Positions 25,493-34,194 of a DNA stretch of 64,000 nucleotides are shown one piece after another. This DNA is from Sphingomonas piscis (lineage in GTDB: Bacteria > Pseudomonadota > Alphaproteobacteria > Sphingomonadales > Sphingomonadaceae): NCBI RefSeq assembly GCF_011300455.1, contig NZ_CP049869.1:930001-994000 (forward strand), written 5' to 3'. The stretch's first letter is position 1; every line of letters starts with the position of its first letter. The notes under the pieces are model-generated. The model was not told the origin of the DNA. It searched no databases and saw nothing but the letters and a program-made list of their open reading frames with translations. The translations under genes and the position numbers were made by a program.

Positions 25493-27598
25493 TCAGCCCA
25501 GGCGACGCGGGTCCAGTTGCCAGCGCCCATTGGGACGCAGCCCTGCAAACGGGCCGGCCGGACGTGGGCGAGGAGTCATCCTGCCCTGGATATCGTGATC
25601 CGATCCCAATGCCGCGTCCGTGCGAGGAACGGGCTGTAGCCCGCTGACGGTCATGGTGAGACTCGCAGTGTCGAAGCCGATCCGCCCACGCGAAAGAGTC
25701 GAATTGCGATCCCAGCCGAAACTCTCCTGCCAATCGGCTAGTCCGTGGTAGCGAATCCTCCGCCACGCTTCCGGGTCGGGTTTGGACACGTCGTCGAGGA
25801 AGCCCTGGAAAGCCGCGGGCATGTTCACATAAGCATTGCGTCGTGCCGCATTCTTCCGGTTCAGAAAGACCACGCCGACCTTGCAGTCGGCAATGATGTT
25901 GCCGATTACCTCGTTGCTGTCGGACACCGGCCGCTTGCGGTCGGGACGTGTGATGTTGAAGATGGCGGCATTGTCGCAGCGGCCGATCAGATTGTGCGCG
26001 ACAATTAGATTGCTGCTCGCATTATTGAAGATGCCCGACCCGGCGCAACCGCGCTGACCGGGTGTACCCGGCTCGGCATTGCGGACGTCCCAGATAATGT
26101 TGTTGTCGATGAGGGCACGGGCCGGGGTCATCTCGAAGTGGACTGCGGCGGACACCGTCTGGATGTCGGCGAAGACATTCTGCGTGACGCGAACATTTTC
26201 ATTGTCCACGTCCCACCAGGCGCCATTGCCATGCCGCATGTGGCGAATGACGTTGCGGCGGAACAGCATATTCTTGGCGAAATGGAACTTGGCGCCTGAG
26301 GATTCCCAGCCGCGCTCCGCATCGGCCCAGCCACACCACTCAATGAGATTGTCCTCGATCAGCACGTCGCTCGTGCGCATGCCGCCGAGCCCCAAGACCC
26401 CGCAATAGCGGATTGTGTTGCCGCGAATGACAATCCGCTGGCCGGTCTTTGCCGCGCCGGCGCTCTTCCCGTCGAAGCCGATGGCGAGACCCTGCCCGTT
26501 CGCCCATTCCAGCACATTATCCTCGATCACCCAATGGTCGCCGCCCGCGAGCGAGACCATCCCATCCTGCGGAAATGGGTAAGCGTTGCCGGCATGCTGG
26601 AATATAAGGCCCTTGATCCGGATGAATCCTAGCCCGCTTCGTGCCGGAACGAACGCCTGCTGGCGGGTGGTCGCCTCGATCAGCCGAGTGGCCGGCGTGC
26701 CGGAATCGAGACGGATGTAGATGGCGGTGCCATCGCTCTGGACCCAGAAGCGCGCTGTCGGAGAGCCGCCGACCTCTTGCATGATCGGGCCGCCACGTCG
26801 CCGCGCGGGAAGGCCGTCCCTCGCAACGGCCGGCTTCGTATAGTCTGGGATTGGCGGCAGGTCGGGGGCCCATAATTCGCGCAACTGCTCCACTGGCTCC
26901 AACGGCTTGCCGTCGGCAAACACCAGCCCACGGCGGCGCAGGTAGGGACCCATGTCGACCCGGGATGGATCCAGCCAGCTCCAGGATCCCATGATGCTGG
27001 GCAGCGCGAACGGATTATAGGCGTCGGGGAACAAGGTCCCGGACAACTCGTGGCGCCAGACCTGAACATCGGGTCGTGAGGGTGGAGCGCCCGGGAAACT
27101 CGGAAGCTCTGCAGGCCGCCAATCTTCCAAGACCTCCGAACCCGTGACGACCACCTTGGCGCCAGGTGCGGCTTCATAGCTGATCATCCGCGACGAGTCG
27201 GTGCCGCCGCGCGCCGGCCGCACGCACTCGCGATACGTGCCGCTGGCGATCACCACTCGCTCCCCAGGCTGCAGCAGCTCCGCCGCTCGGCCGATCGTCT
27301 TGAACGGGCGGGTACGGTCGCCCGGTCCAGCGTCGTCGGCCGTGGCCGCGATCGCGTCCACATGATAGGTGCGGGTAAAGGTCAGCGGCCGTTCCCAGCG
27401 TGGAAAAACTGTGCCGTCCGGCATGCGTTCGCTTGGTGTCGGCGCCCCCGCTGCCGTCAGAGCCTGGCTGGCCGATCCCGCGCCGAAGGCAGCGGCCGCC
27501 AGCATCGATGCACCTTGAAGCAGACTTCGGCGATCAATCCCTTGATCGTCCTCCGCAACATCAGGGATCGACCATGCTGGTTCCCGTTGATCGCTCAT
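25493..27598 (-). CDS. Tat-exported right-handed parallel beta-helix protein
   Basis: A 701-residue protein with an N-terminal twin-arginine signal (DRRSLLQGASMLAAAAFGAG, about residues 22-41), so it is probably exported folded. The middle (about 80-560) has the spaced repeats of a right-handed beta-helix as found in pectate-lyase-like and polysaccharide-acting proteins: DHWVIEDNVLEWANGQG, IVIRGNTIRYCG, VLIEDNLIEWCGW, MLFRRNVIRH, VRVTQNVFADI, LIDNNIIWDVRN. The exact substrate is not predictable. A strong AGGAG lies 7 bases before the ATG. It stands between proBA and the thr operon and does not belong to an amino-acid pathway. The thr-promoter GGGATCCC site is about 115 bases upstream of it. 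Confidence 0.8.
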   Translation of the reverse strand: MSDQREPAWSIPDVAEDDQGIDRRSLLQGASMLAAAAFGAGSASQALTAAGAPTPSERMPDGTVFPRWERPLTFTRTYHVDAIAATADDAGPGDRTRPFKTIGRAAELLQPGERVVIASGTYRECVRPARGGTDSSRMISYEAAPGAKVVVTGSEVLEDWRPAELPSFPGAPPSRPDVQVWRHELSGTLFPDAYNPFALPSIMGSWSWLDPSRVDMGPYLRRRGLVFADGKPLEPVEQLRELWAPDLPPIPDYTKPAVARDGLPARRRGGPIMQEVGGSPTARFWVQSDGTAIYIRLDSGTPATRLIEATTRQQAFVPARSGLGFIRIKGLIFQHAGNAYPFPQDGMVSLAGGDHWVIEDNVLEWANGQGLAIGFDGKSAGAAKTGQRIVIRGNTIRYCGVLGLGGMRTSDVLIEDNLIEWCGWADAERGWESSGAKFHFAKNMLFRRNVIRHMRHGNGAWWDVDNENVRVTQNVFADIQTVSAAVHFEMTPARALIDNNIIWDVRNAEPGTPGQRGCAGSGIFNNASSNLIVAHNLIGRCDNAAIFNITRPDRKRPVSDSNEVIGNIIADCKVGVVFLNRKNAARRNAYVNMPAAFQGFLDDVSKPDPEAWRRIRYHGLADWQESFGWDRNSTLSRGRIGFDTASLTMTVSGLQPVPRTDAALGSDHDIQGRMTPRPRPAGPFAGLRPNGRWQLDPRRLG

Positions 27599-27706
27599 CC
27601 ACCGCTCCTGTTATATCGCATCACCATTCCCGTCGGATCGTGTCCGGTCAACACAGCTTTCATGCACCAGAGTTCACGACACTCTTGACGAAGCACCCCT
27701 TATTCG

Positions 27707-27726
27707 TGCAAATGGGATCCCATAAT
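27707..27726. promoter_or_regulatory. GGGATCCC operator upstream of the thr leader
   Basis: The sequence TGCAAATGGGATCCCA (27707-27722) is identical over 16 bases to the site before the ilv operon. The palindromic core is 27714-27721. A -10-like CATAAT (27721-27726) overlaps its right edge, 49 bases before the thr leader ATG; a TTGACG lies at 27685-27690. I cannot fix the promoter elements with certainty. Confidence 0.7.
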
Positions 27727-27769
27727 GAGTTGCGGCGCTGGCTGCGCTCTCGGGGACTAGTCGGATCAC

Positions 27770-27877
27770 ATGACGATCGCGGGTGACATGATGGGCAAGA
27801 GCGTCTTTGGCGCCACCATCGTCACGCGTGTAACGACCATGGTGATTACCATCGCCACGCGGGGGGAACACGGCTGA
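27770..27877 (+). CDS. Thr operon leader peptide
   Basis: A 35-codon ORF between the operator and the thr operon. It contains 7 Thr (2, 16, 19, 22, 23, 27, 30), 4 Ile and 4 Val, with the cluster TRVTTMVITIAT in its second half. The operon downstream makes threonine and carries ilvE, a branched-chain aminotransferase, so both threonine and isoleucine/valine starvation would be sensed. It is followed after 29 bases by an intrinsic terminator, the standard layout of a transcription attenuator. The stretch GGTGAT (27841-27846) can pair with ATCACC (27899-27904) at the foot of the terminator, a candidate antiterminator piece. Confidence 0.85.
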   Translation: MTIAGDMMGKSVFGATIVTRVTTMVITIATRGEHG

Positions 27878-27906
27878 CCACGGTTTAACCAACCAGAGAT
27901 CACCGA

Positions 27907-27938
27907 CCCGCTCCCCCGAACCGGCGAGCGGGTTTTTT
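27907..27938 (+). terminator. Attenuator terminator before thrA
   Basis: A 7-bp perfect stem CCCGCTC (27907-27913) / GAGCGGG (27926-27932) is followed directly by six T residues (27933-27938). It lies between the leader peptide stop (27877) and the structural gene start (27970), so it can only act as an attenuator. Confidence 0.88.
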
Positions 27939-27969
27939 ATTGCCTTTGAGACATGGAAACGGAAGACAC

Positions 27970-29727
27970 ATGAACGACCAGCAGGGGAACCAGGGCCACG
28001 CGGAGGCGGTACGTCCGCCGCTGAGCGTCCTCAAGTTCGGAAGCTCGGTACTGGCCGAAGAAGGCGATTATCCGGCGGTCGCGCTGGAAATCTACCGCCA
28101 CGTCCGTGATGGCGAGAAGGTCATCGCCGTCGTCTCCGCACTGGCTGGCGAGACCGACCGCTTGTTGAGCCAGGCCGAACGGGTCGGCGGCGCCGACATG
28201 GACGCTCTGACTGCCCGCCTTGCGCGCGTCGGTGAACTGGAATCTGCCGCGCTGATGGCGCTCGCCGCCTGCCGCATGGGCATGCGCGCCTGCACCCTGG
28301 ATCCGAACGAAATGGGTCTCAGCGCGACAGGAGCGCCGCTCGACAGCAACCTCAACGATCTCGATGCCGATTATGTCTGGAACAAGCTGGCCAACCATGA
28401 TGTGGTCGTCGTCCCGGGCTTTACTGCCATGCATGACGAGCATGGCGTGGTCACCCTGGGCCGCGGCGGAACCGATCTGTCGGCCGTCTTCTTCGCCGAC
28501 CGGCTCGGCGCCCATCGCGTCCGCCTGATCAAGGACGTCGACGGCGTCTATGCGGAAGACCCGGCCAAGAACCCGAACACCCAGCGTTTCGCGCAGCTCG
28601 ACTATGCACGCGCGACGCAGGCTAGCGCCGGCTTGATCCAGGAAAAGGCGATCCGCGCCGCCGAAGCTGGAGACGTGCTGATCGAGATCGCCAGCCTGGC
28701 GCAGGACGGCGAGACCGCCATCGCCAAGCTGCCGGTCAAGCTGGCACCGCGCCCCAAGAAGCCGAAGCTGCGCGTGGCACTGCTCGGCTGCGGCGCGGTC
28801 GGCGCGGGTGTTCTTGCCCATCTGAAGCATTGGAGCGACCGGTTCGACGTCAATCCGGTGCTGGTCCGCCACCCGATGCGCTATGCCGATTCCGGCGACT
28901 TCACCAGCGAGCCGGATCATGCACTGGCGGGCGAGGTCGACATCGTCATCGACGTCCTGGTCGGCTCCGACTTCCCGGCGTCCCTGCTGGTGCCGGCGCT
29001 CAAGTCGGGAACGCACGTCGTGAGTGCCAACAAGGCGGCGCTCGCCAACCATTATGACGAACTGCAGCAGGCGGCGCAGACCGGCGGCGCAATGCTGAAC
29101 TTCTCGGCCGCTGTCGGCGGCGGAACACCGGTGATCGAGCGGTTACGCGCGCTGGAAGGCCGCGTCGCCAGGATCGAAGGCGTGATGAACGGCACCTGCA
29201 ATTTTCTTCTCGACCGGCTGAGCGAAGGCTGGACGTTCGACGAAGCGCTCGCCCGAGCGCGTGAACTTGGCTTTGCCGAGGAAGATTCGTCCGCGGACGT
29301 CGACGGTCACGATGCCGTGGCCAAGCTGTCGCTCCTGATTCGGCAGGGCTTCGATGTTCCGATTGCGCTGGGCGACATCGGTCGGCAGTCGTTGCGAGAA
29401 ATCGATCGCACCGCTCTGCTGGAGGCGAAAGCCAAGGGCCTGGTTCTGAAGCAGGTTGGCCGCTGCGAGTTGGTTGACGGCAAACCGGTCGCATCCGTGG
29501 CGCTGGAATATCTGCCCGCGGGTCATCCGCTCGCTGCCCCGCGCAACGAGGAAAATGCCTTTGTCGTCACTGAAAAGGACGGCAGGCGCCATTGCCTGCA
29601 TGCCAAGGGCGCGGGCCGCTGGCCAACCGCGGCTGCCGTCTTCTCCGACGTGATGGACATCTACCGCGCAGTCGCCGCCCGCCAGACCGAAGCGCCGAGC
29701 GTGGCGACCCTGCGAATGAGCGCCTGA
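27970..29727 (+). CDS. thrA: Compact aspartokinase-homoserine dehydrogenase fusion lacking ACT domains
   Basis: A 585-residue bifunctional enzyme that phosphorylates aspartate and reduces aspartate semialdehyde to homoserine. The kinase half (about 18-255) has VLKFGSSV (usual KFGGTS), GRGGTDLSAV and IKDVDGVYAEDP. The dehydrogenase half (about 266-575) has LLGCGAVGAGV, VSANKAAL, GGGTPVIERL and GVMNGTCNFLL. In ThrA and MetL of enteric bacteria about 200 residues with two ACT domains separate the halves; here the halves are joined by a few residues. No ACT domain follows either. Threonine feedback at the enzyme is therefore doubtful. ATG 27970 follows GGAAG; TTG 27940 in frame lies right in the terminator tail and is less likely. 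First gene of thrA-thrB-thrC-ilvE. Confidence 0.88.
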   Translation: MNDQQGNQGHAEAVRPPLSVLKFGSSVLAEEGDYPAVALEIYRHVRDGEKVIAVVSALAGETDRLLSQAERVGGADMDALTARLARVGELESAALMALAACRMGMRACTLDPNEMGLSATGAPLDSNLNDLDADYVWNKLANHDVVVVPGFTAMHDEHGVVTLGRGGTDLSAVFFADRLGAHRVRLIKDVDGVYAEDPAKNPNTQRFAQLDYARATQASAGLIQEKAIRAAEAGDVLIEIASLAQDGETAIAKLPVKLAPRPKKPKLRVALLGCGAVGAGVLAHLKHWSDRFDVNPVLVRHPMRYADSGDFTSEPDHALAGEVDIVIDVLVGSDFPASLLVPALKSGTHVVSANKAALANHYDELQQAAQTGGAMLNFSAAVGGGTPVIERLRALEGRVARIEGVMNGTCNFLLDRLSEGWTFDEALARARELGFAEEDSSADVDGHDAVAKLSLLIRQGFDVPIALGDIGRQSLREIDRTALLEAKAKGLVLKQVGRCELVDGKPVASVALEYLPAGHPLAAPRNEENAFVVTEKDGRRHCLHAKGAGRWPTAAAVFSDVMDIYRAVAARQTEAPSVATLRMSA

Positions 29728-29739
29728 GGAGAACCGACG

Positions 29740-30681
29740 ATGTTGGACCAGGCCATCGCATCCGCACCCGCCAGCATCGGCAATGTCGCCGTGGGCTTCG
29801 ACATTATGGGCCAAGCTTTTCCGGCTGCCCACGACACAGTGGTCGCGACGCGTGAAAGCGAGCCCGGAGTGAGGCTTGGCAAGGTGAGTGGGCTGGTCTC
29901 CTCGCTTCCGGAGGAAGTGGATCGCAACACGGCACTGGCGGCTGCTTCCGCCTTGCTGGACGCAGTGGGCAACCCCTTCGGGGTCCGACTGGACGTCGAC
30001 AAAGGCGTGCCCATGTCGGCGGGCATGGGCGGCTCGGCAGCCTCGGCGGTTGCCGCAGCGGCGGCGGTGAATGCCCTGCTTCCAAACCCGTTCAGCACCG
30101 AGGAATTGCTGCCGTTCACCCTGGAAGGCGAGCGGGTCGCGTCCGATCCTGTGCACTGGGACAATGTCATGGCGAGCCTGTTGGGCGGCCTCGTGCTCGC
30201 CGCGCAGGAAACCCCGGCGAAGCTTGCTAAGCTGACAGTGCCGGACGGCGTCGTCACCATCATCCTCCATCCGTCGGTGAAGACGGAGACCAAGGCGGCG
30301 CGTGCAATTCTCCAGCGGGAAGTGCCGCTCAAGACCCTGATCGAGAACAGCCGCCGATTGGCCACCTTCGTTGCCGGTTGTGCAAGGGGCGATCTCGACC
30401 TCGTCCGCGCCGGTTTCGAAGACGTGCTGATCGAGCCGCAACGCAAGCACCTGTTGCCCTGCTTTGACGCGGTGAAGTCGGCGGCGCTCGACGCAGGGGC
30501 GCTCGGCTGCACATTCTCAGGCTCCGGGCCGTCGATGTTCGCCTGGGCGGAGGCGGGCAAGGCGGCCGCGGTGGAAGCAGCGATGGCCAAGGTATTCGAC
30601 GAAGCCGGTCTCACCGCCAAGGCGTATCGATCGGCCAGCACCGAAGGCGTCACCGTTCAACCCGCGAAGGAAGCGGCATGA
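29740..30681 (+). CDS. thrB: Homoserine kinase (GHMP family)
   Basis: ThrB phosphorylates homoserine. The GHMP ATP loop is seen as VPMSAGMGGSAASAVAAA (about residues 90-107), the N-terminal APASIGNVAVGFDIMG is conserved, and CTFSGSGPSMFAWAE near the C-terminus is the third GHMP motif. Length 313 is typical of this (enteric-like) class; many Alphaproteobacteria use an unrelated, aminoglycoside-phosphotransferase-like ThrB instead. It begins 12 bases after thrA with a GAGGAG-type site and overlaps thrC by 4 bases. Confidence 0.95.
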   Translation: MLDQAIASAPASIGNVAVGFDIMGQAFPAAHDTVVATRESEPGVRLGKVSGLVSSLPEEVDRNTALAAASALLDAVGNPFGVRLDVDKGVPMSAGMGGSAASAVAAAAAVNALLPNPFSTEELLPFTLEGERVASDPVHWDNVMASLLGGLVLAAQETPAKLAKLTVPDGVVTIILHPSVKTETKAARAILQREVPLKTLIENSRRLATFVAGCARGDLDLVRAGFEDVLIEPQRKHLLPCFDAVKSAALDAGALGCTFSGSGPSMFAWAEAGKAAAVEAAMAKVFDEAGLTAKAYRSASTEGVTVQPAKEAA

Positions 30682-31982
30682 AGTTCCAGAGCACCCGCGG
30701 CGAGCATCAGGGGATTGAACTCGCCGACGCCATTCGCCTCGGCGCGGCGCCAGATGGCGGCCTGTTTCTGCCCGAAGGCATTCCCTTTGTCGGCGAGATC
30801 GACGGTGCGGACGATACGCCCGCGTTTGCAGAAGCGATGCTGCAGCCCTTCTTTGCCGGCAGCAGCCTGGAAGGCGAACTCGCATCTGCCTGCCGCCGCG
30901 CGTTTGCACAGCCGCTGCCGATTGCTCCGGTCGACAATGCGCGGCCGACGCTCCGTTCGCTTGAGCTGTTCCACGGCCCTACCGGTGCCTTCAAAGACTT
31001 CGGCGCGCAGTTCCTCTTCTCGTTGCTCGATACGATCGGCCAGCGCAGCGCGCCCTTGACCGTACTCGCAGCCACTTCAGGCGATACCGGCGCCGCAGTC
31101 GGCTGCGCTGCGGAAGGCCGGCTGGGCGCCAGCGCCGTGATCCTGTTTCCGGAGGGCCGCGTTTCCGCTTACCAGGCGAAGCAGATCAGCTGCTGGACCG
31201 CGCCCGTCCAAGCGCTGGAAGTCGAAGGTGACTTCGATGATTGCCAGCGGCTGGTGAAAGCCGCGTTCCAGGACCGTGCGCTGTCGGAGCGGCACAACCT
31301 CACCTCGGCCAATTCGATCAACATCGGCCGCCTGATGCCACAGATGGCCTACATCGCCGCAGCGGCAACGCGCACGTATCGAGAGACGGGAGAGAAGCCG
31401 GGCTTCATCATCCCGACCGGCAATCTCGGCCATGGCTTCGCCGCGCTTTACGCCCGCGCCATGGGTCTCCCCATTGGTCCGGTGATCCTAGTCACCAATG
31501 CCAACCCCGCCCTGTCGGAATGGCACAAGTCCGGCACCTACACGCCGCGCACCTCGCTTGCGACCATTGCCAATGCGATGGACGTCGGGGCGCCGAGCAA
31601 TTTCGAGCGGCTTCAGTCGCTTAGCGATCAGCTGGGAACGTTCGGTGTCGAGCTGGTCGACGACGACGCCATCAAGGCGCGGATCGTCGCTGACTACCGC
31701 ACTTCCGGCTACCTTTGGTGCCCGCACTCCGCCACTGCCGCCGAGGCGTTCGCGCGCCTGCCGGAAGCGGAGCAAAAGGCACGGCCGTGGCTCGCATGCG
31801 CCACTGCACACCCATACAAGTTCGCCGACGTAGTCGAACCGTTGGTAGGCGTATCCGTAACGCCCACCCCGGCGCTCGCTGCGATCGACCATCGCTCCAG
31901 CCGCGCCGTACCGATGCGCGCCAGCCTCGATGAGCTGGCCCGCTTTCTCGGCACCAACGACATTCAGGAAGACGCGGCATGA
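30678..31982 (+). CDS. thrC: Threonine synthase
   Basis: ThrC converts O-phosphohomoserine to threonine with PLP. Motifs: the PLP lysine in GPTGAFKDFGAQFL, LAATSGDTGAAVG, and the phosphate-binding PTGNLGHGFAALYA. Length 434 and the N-terminal MKFQSTRGEHQGIELADAI are those of the enteric/proteobacterial class. It overlaps thrB and ilvE by 4 bases each (ATGA), so the four genes are tightly coupled. Confidence 0.95.
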   Translation: MKFQSTRGEHQGIELADAIRLGAAPDGGLFLPEGIPFVGEIDGADDTPAFAEAMLQPFFAGSSLEGELASACRRAFAQPLPIAPVDNARPTLRSLELFHGPTGAFKDFGAQFLFSLLDTIGQRSAPLTVLAATSGDTGAAVGCAAEGRLGASAVILFPEGRVSAYQAKQISCWTAPVQALEVEGDFDDCQRLVKAAFQDRALSERHNLTSANSINIGRLMPQMAYIAAAATRTYRETGEKPGFIIPTGNLGHGFAALYARAMGLPIGPVILVTNANPALSEWHKSGTYTPRTSLATIANAMDVGAPSNFERLQSLSDQLGTFGVELVDDDAIKARIVADYRTSGYLWCPHSATAAEAFARLPEAEQKARPWLACATAHPYKFADVVEPLVGVSVTPTPALAAIDHRSSRAVPMRASLDELARFLGTNDIQEDAA

Positions 31983-32881
31983 TTGAGCAATCGTATGAAG
32001 ATCGGGACGGATGGATTTGGCTGGACGGCACGCTCGTCCCGTGGCGGGAGGCACAACTCCACGTTCTGTCTCATAGCATGCATTATGGCGGCGCCGCATT
32101 CGAGGGTCAGCGCGCCTACGACGGCGTCATCTTCAAGCTCGACGAGCATACGCGCCGGCTGAAGCAGAGCGCCGAACTTCTTGGCTACACCATCCCGTGG
32201 ACCGATGAGGAGATCAACGCCGCCTGCAACCAGGTGGTCGCCGCCAACGGCCTCAGTGACGCTTACGTCCGACCAATCGCCTGGCGAGGTGCCGAAAAGC
32301 TTGCCGTGTCGGCACCGCAGGCCAAGGTCCACCTGGCGGTCGGCGCCTGGACGTGGGGCGCCTATTTCGGGGAAGAGGCCCTGCGCAAGGGCGCCAAGGT
32401 CGACATCTCCGATTATCGCCGACCCGCCCCCTTCACGGCGCCGGTGCATTCGAAATCGTCGGGCCTCTACATGATCTGCACCATTGCCAAGAACCGGGCA
32501 GAGGCGAAGGGCTGCAGCGAAGCCATGATGCTCGACTGGCGCGGCCAGGTCGCCGAGGCGACCAGCGCCAACATCTTCTTCGTGCGGGACGGTGAGCTGT
32601 TCACGCCGACCCCGGACTGCTTCCTCGACGGAATTACGCGCCGCACGGTGATCGGCCTTGCCGAGCAGCGGGGGCTGACCGTCAACGAGCGCGCAATCTG
32701 GCCCGAGGAACTCGAAAGCTTCCAGCAATGCTTCCTCACCGGCAGCGCCGCCGAGGTGACGCCCGTGGCGGAGATCGGGTCGTGGCGCTTCGAGGTCGGT
32801 GACCTCACCCGCCAACTCGCCCGTGATTACCAGTCGCTGGTGCGCAGCGGATCCCGGGCGGAGCTGTCGAACGCGGCTTAG
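31979..32881 (+). CDS. ilvE: Branched-chain amino acid aminotransferase
   Basis: IlvE performs the final transamination to Val, Leu and Ile. It is a class IV PLP enzyme: the PLP lysine is in PVHSKSSGLYM, and the motif EATSANIFFVRDGELFTP matches the family. Length 300 is normal. Its location in the thr operon, and not with ilvC, links BCAA output to the Thr/Ile/Val-rich leader. It ends tail to tail with the Gfo/Idh gene with a 4-base overlap. Confidence 0.94.
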   Translation: MIEQSYEDRDGWIWLDGTLVPWREAQLHVLSHSMHYGGAAFEGQRAYDGVIFKLDEHTRRLKQSAELLGYTIPWTDEEINAACNQVVAANGLSDAYVRPIAWRGAEKLAVSAPQAKVHLAVGAWTWGAYFGEEALRKGAKVDISDYRRPAPFTAPVHSKSSGLYMICTIAKNRAEAKGCSEAMMLDWRGQVAEATSANIFFVRDGELFTPTPDCFLDGITRRTVIGLAEQRGLTVNERAIWPEELESFQQCFLTGSAAEVTPVAEIGSWRFEVGDLTRQLARDYQSLVRSGSRAELSNAA

Positions 32882-34110
32882 CTTCGCATCGTCCCGTTCG
32901 GATTGAGCCGGACCGTCCGGCCGGTTCTTGCCGACGCGTAGATTGCTTCAATCAGCCTCATGTCACGGAGACCCATTTCGCCCGGAGTACGGATGCCTTT
33001 GCCGTCGCGGATCGCATCGGCAAAATGGTCGAGTTGTCCGGCAAATTGGCGAGTGGGATTGCCGGGGTTGAAGTCCCGCCGGTCGCGGCCGCTTTCCAGC
33101 ACCATCTTCTGCCCCGAATAGCTGGTCGCCGGATCCATGATCAGCGCGCCGGTCGTGCCGCGCACATGGGCGAAATTGGTGCCTGCGGAGTCGTAGGAGG
33201 TGGCGAGTTGCGCTACCGCACCTGACGGAAATCGCCAGTGCGACGAGACATGGGCGAAGACCTCGGCGAAGCGCGGGTCTCCGGCTGGGCGGAAAGTGCT
33301 GGCGCTGATGCTCTCCGGCATTTCGCCAGACAGATAGAGCGCCGACTGCAAGCCGTAGAGGCCGTAATCCTCGAGCGGTCCACCGCCGGCAAGGGCCCGG
33401 CTAACGCGCCAGTTCTCGGCCGCGGTGGTCGGTGGCAGGCGGTAGCTTTGCTCCGTTCGGATCAGGCGCAACTGACCGACTGCCTTGTCGCGCATCAATT
33501 GCATTGCTTGCAAATTGAACGGCTCAAAATGCGAGCGGTAGGCGATCATGAGTTTCTTGTTCGCGCGTTTGCCCGCAGCGATCATCGCGGCGCACTCGGC
33601 GCTGGAGAGTGCCATCGGCTTTTCGCACAGGACATGCTTGCCTGCGGCGAAGGCACGGATGGCGAAGTCGGCGTGAAGCCCGGTAGGAACAACGATGTAG
33701 ACGGCGTCGATCCTTCGGTCCGCAGCGATCCTGTCGAAGGTGTCGTAGGAGTAGCGCGCATCGGCCGGCACGCCATACGCGTCGCCGACCTTGGCGAGCT
33801 TGTCGGGATTTCCTGACACCAAGGCGGCGATGTGCGAACGCTCCGACTCGGCAAAGCGCGGCATCATCTGGTTGAGTGCATATCCGCCGAGGCCGACGAT
33901 GGCGTAACCGACGCTATCCGCACGCTTCTTCTTGGAAGTCGTTTCGGGGAGATCGAGATTGCCGCGGAGGGGCTGTCCCGCTGCGCGCGGACGCACGCCT
34001 ACCTGAGCGCTCGCTCCTTCAGATACGCCGACCAGAGCAGCCGAGGCCAAGGCGGCCCCGCCAGCAATTACAACGTCACGCCGTGTTGGATCGCGAAAGC
34101 CCATCATCAC
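32878..34110 (-). CDS. Tat-signal Gfo/Idh/MocA-family oxidoreductase
   Basis: A 410-residue NAD(P)-dependent sugar or glycoside oxidoreductase. The twin-arginine signal is TRRDVVIAGGAALASAALVG near the start, so it is probably periplasmic. From about residue 68 comes the Rossmann fold (IVGLGGYALNQMMPRF) and then the family lysine motif CEKPMALS; such proteins are often glucose-fructose oxidoreductase-like. Three ATGs stand in a row at 34110-34102; the first is taken. It follows fhs by 84 bases on the same strand. The sugar is unknown; a GH43 gene lies 3 kb away. Confidence 0.85.
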   Translation of the reverse strand: MMMGFRDPTRRDVVIAGGAALASAALVGVSEGASAQVGVRPRAAGQPLRGNLDLPETTSKKKRADSVGYAIVGLGGYALNQMMPRFAESERSHIAALVSGNPDKLAKVGDAYGVPADARYSYDTFDRIAADRRIDAVYIVVPTGLHADFAIRAFAAGKHVLCEKPMALSSAECAAMIAAGKRANKKLMIAYRSHFEPFNLQAMQLMRDKAVGQLRLIRTEQSYRLPPTTAAENWRVSRALAGGGPLEDYGLYGLQSALYLSGEMPESISASTFRPAGDPRFAEVFAHVSSHWRFPSGAVAQLATSYDSAGTNFAHVRGTTGALIMDPATSYSGQKMVLESGRDRRDFNPGNPTRQFAGQLDHFADAIRDGKGIRTPGEMGLRDMRLIEAIYASARTGRTVRLNPNGTMRS

Positions 34111-34194
34111 CTCCCATCTCGTCGGGATTGTTGTGCCACTATGACGTCAACGCGACCAGAGCCCTTGTTGCAGTCGGCAGCTCCTTGGACCGGC

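Noticed and set aside
27953-27973. Six-codon ORF starting ATG 27953 and ending over the thrA start
   Set aside because: No composition bias linked to the operon; probably chance, although its stop overlaps the thrA ATG.
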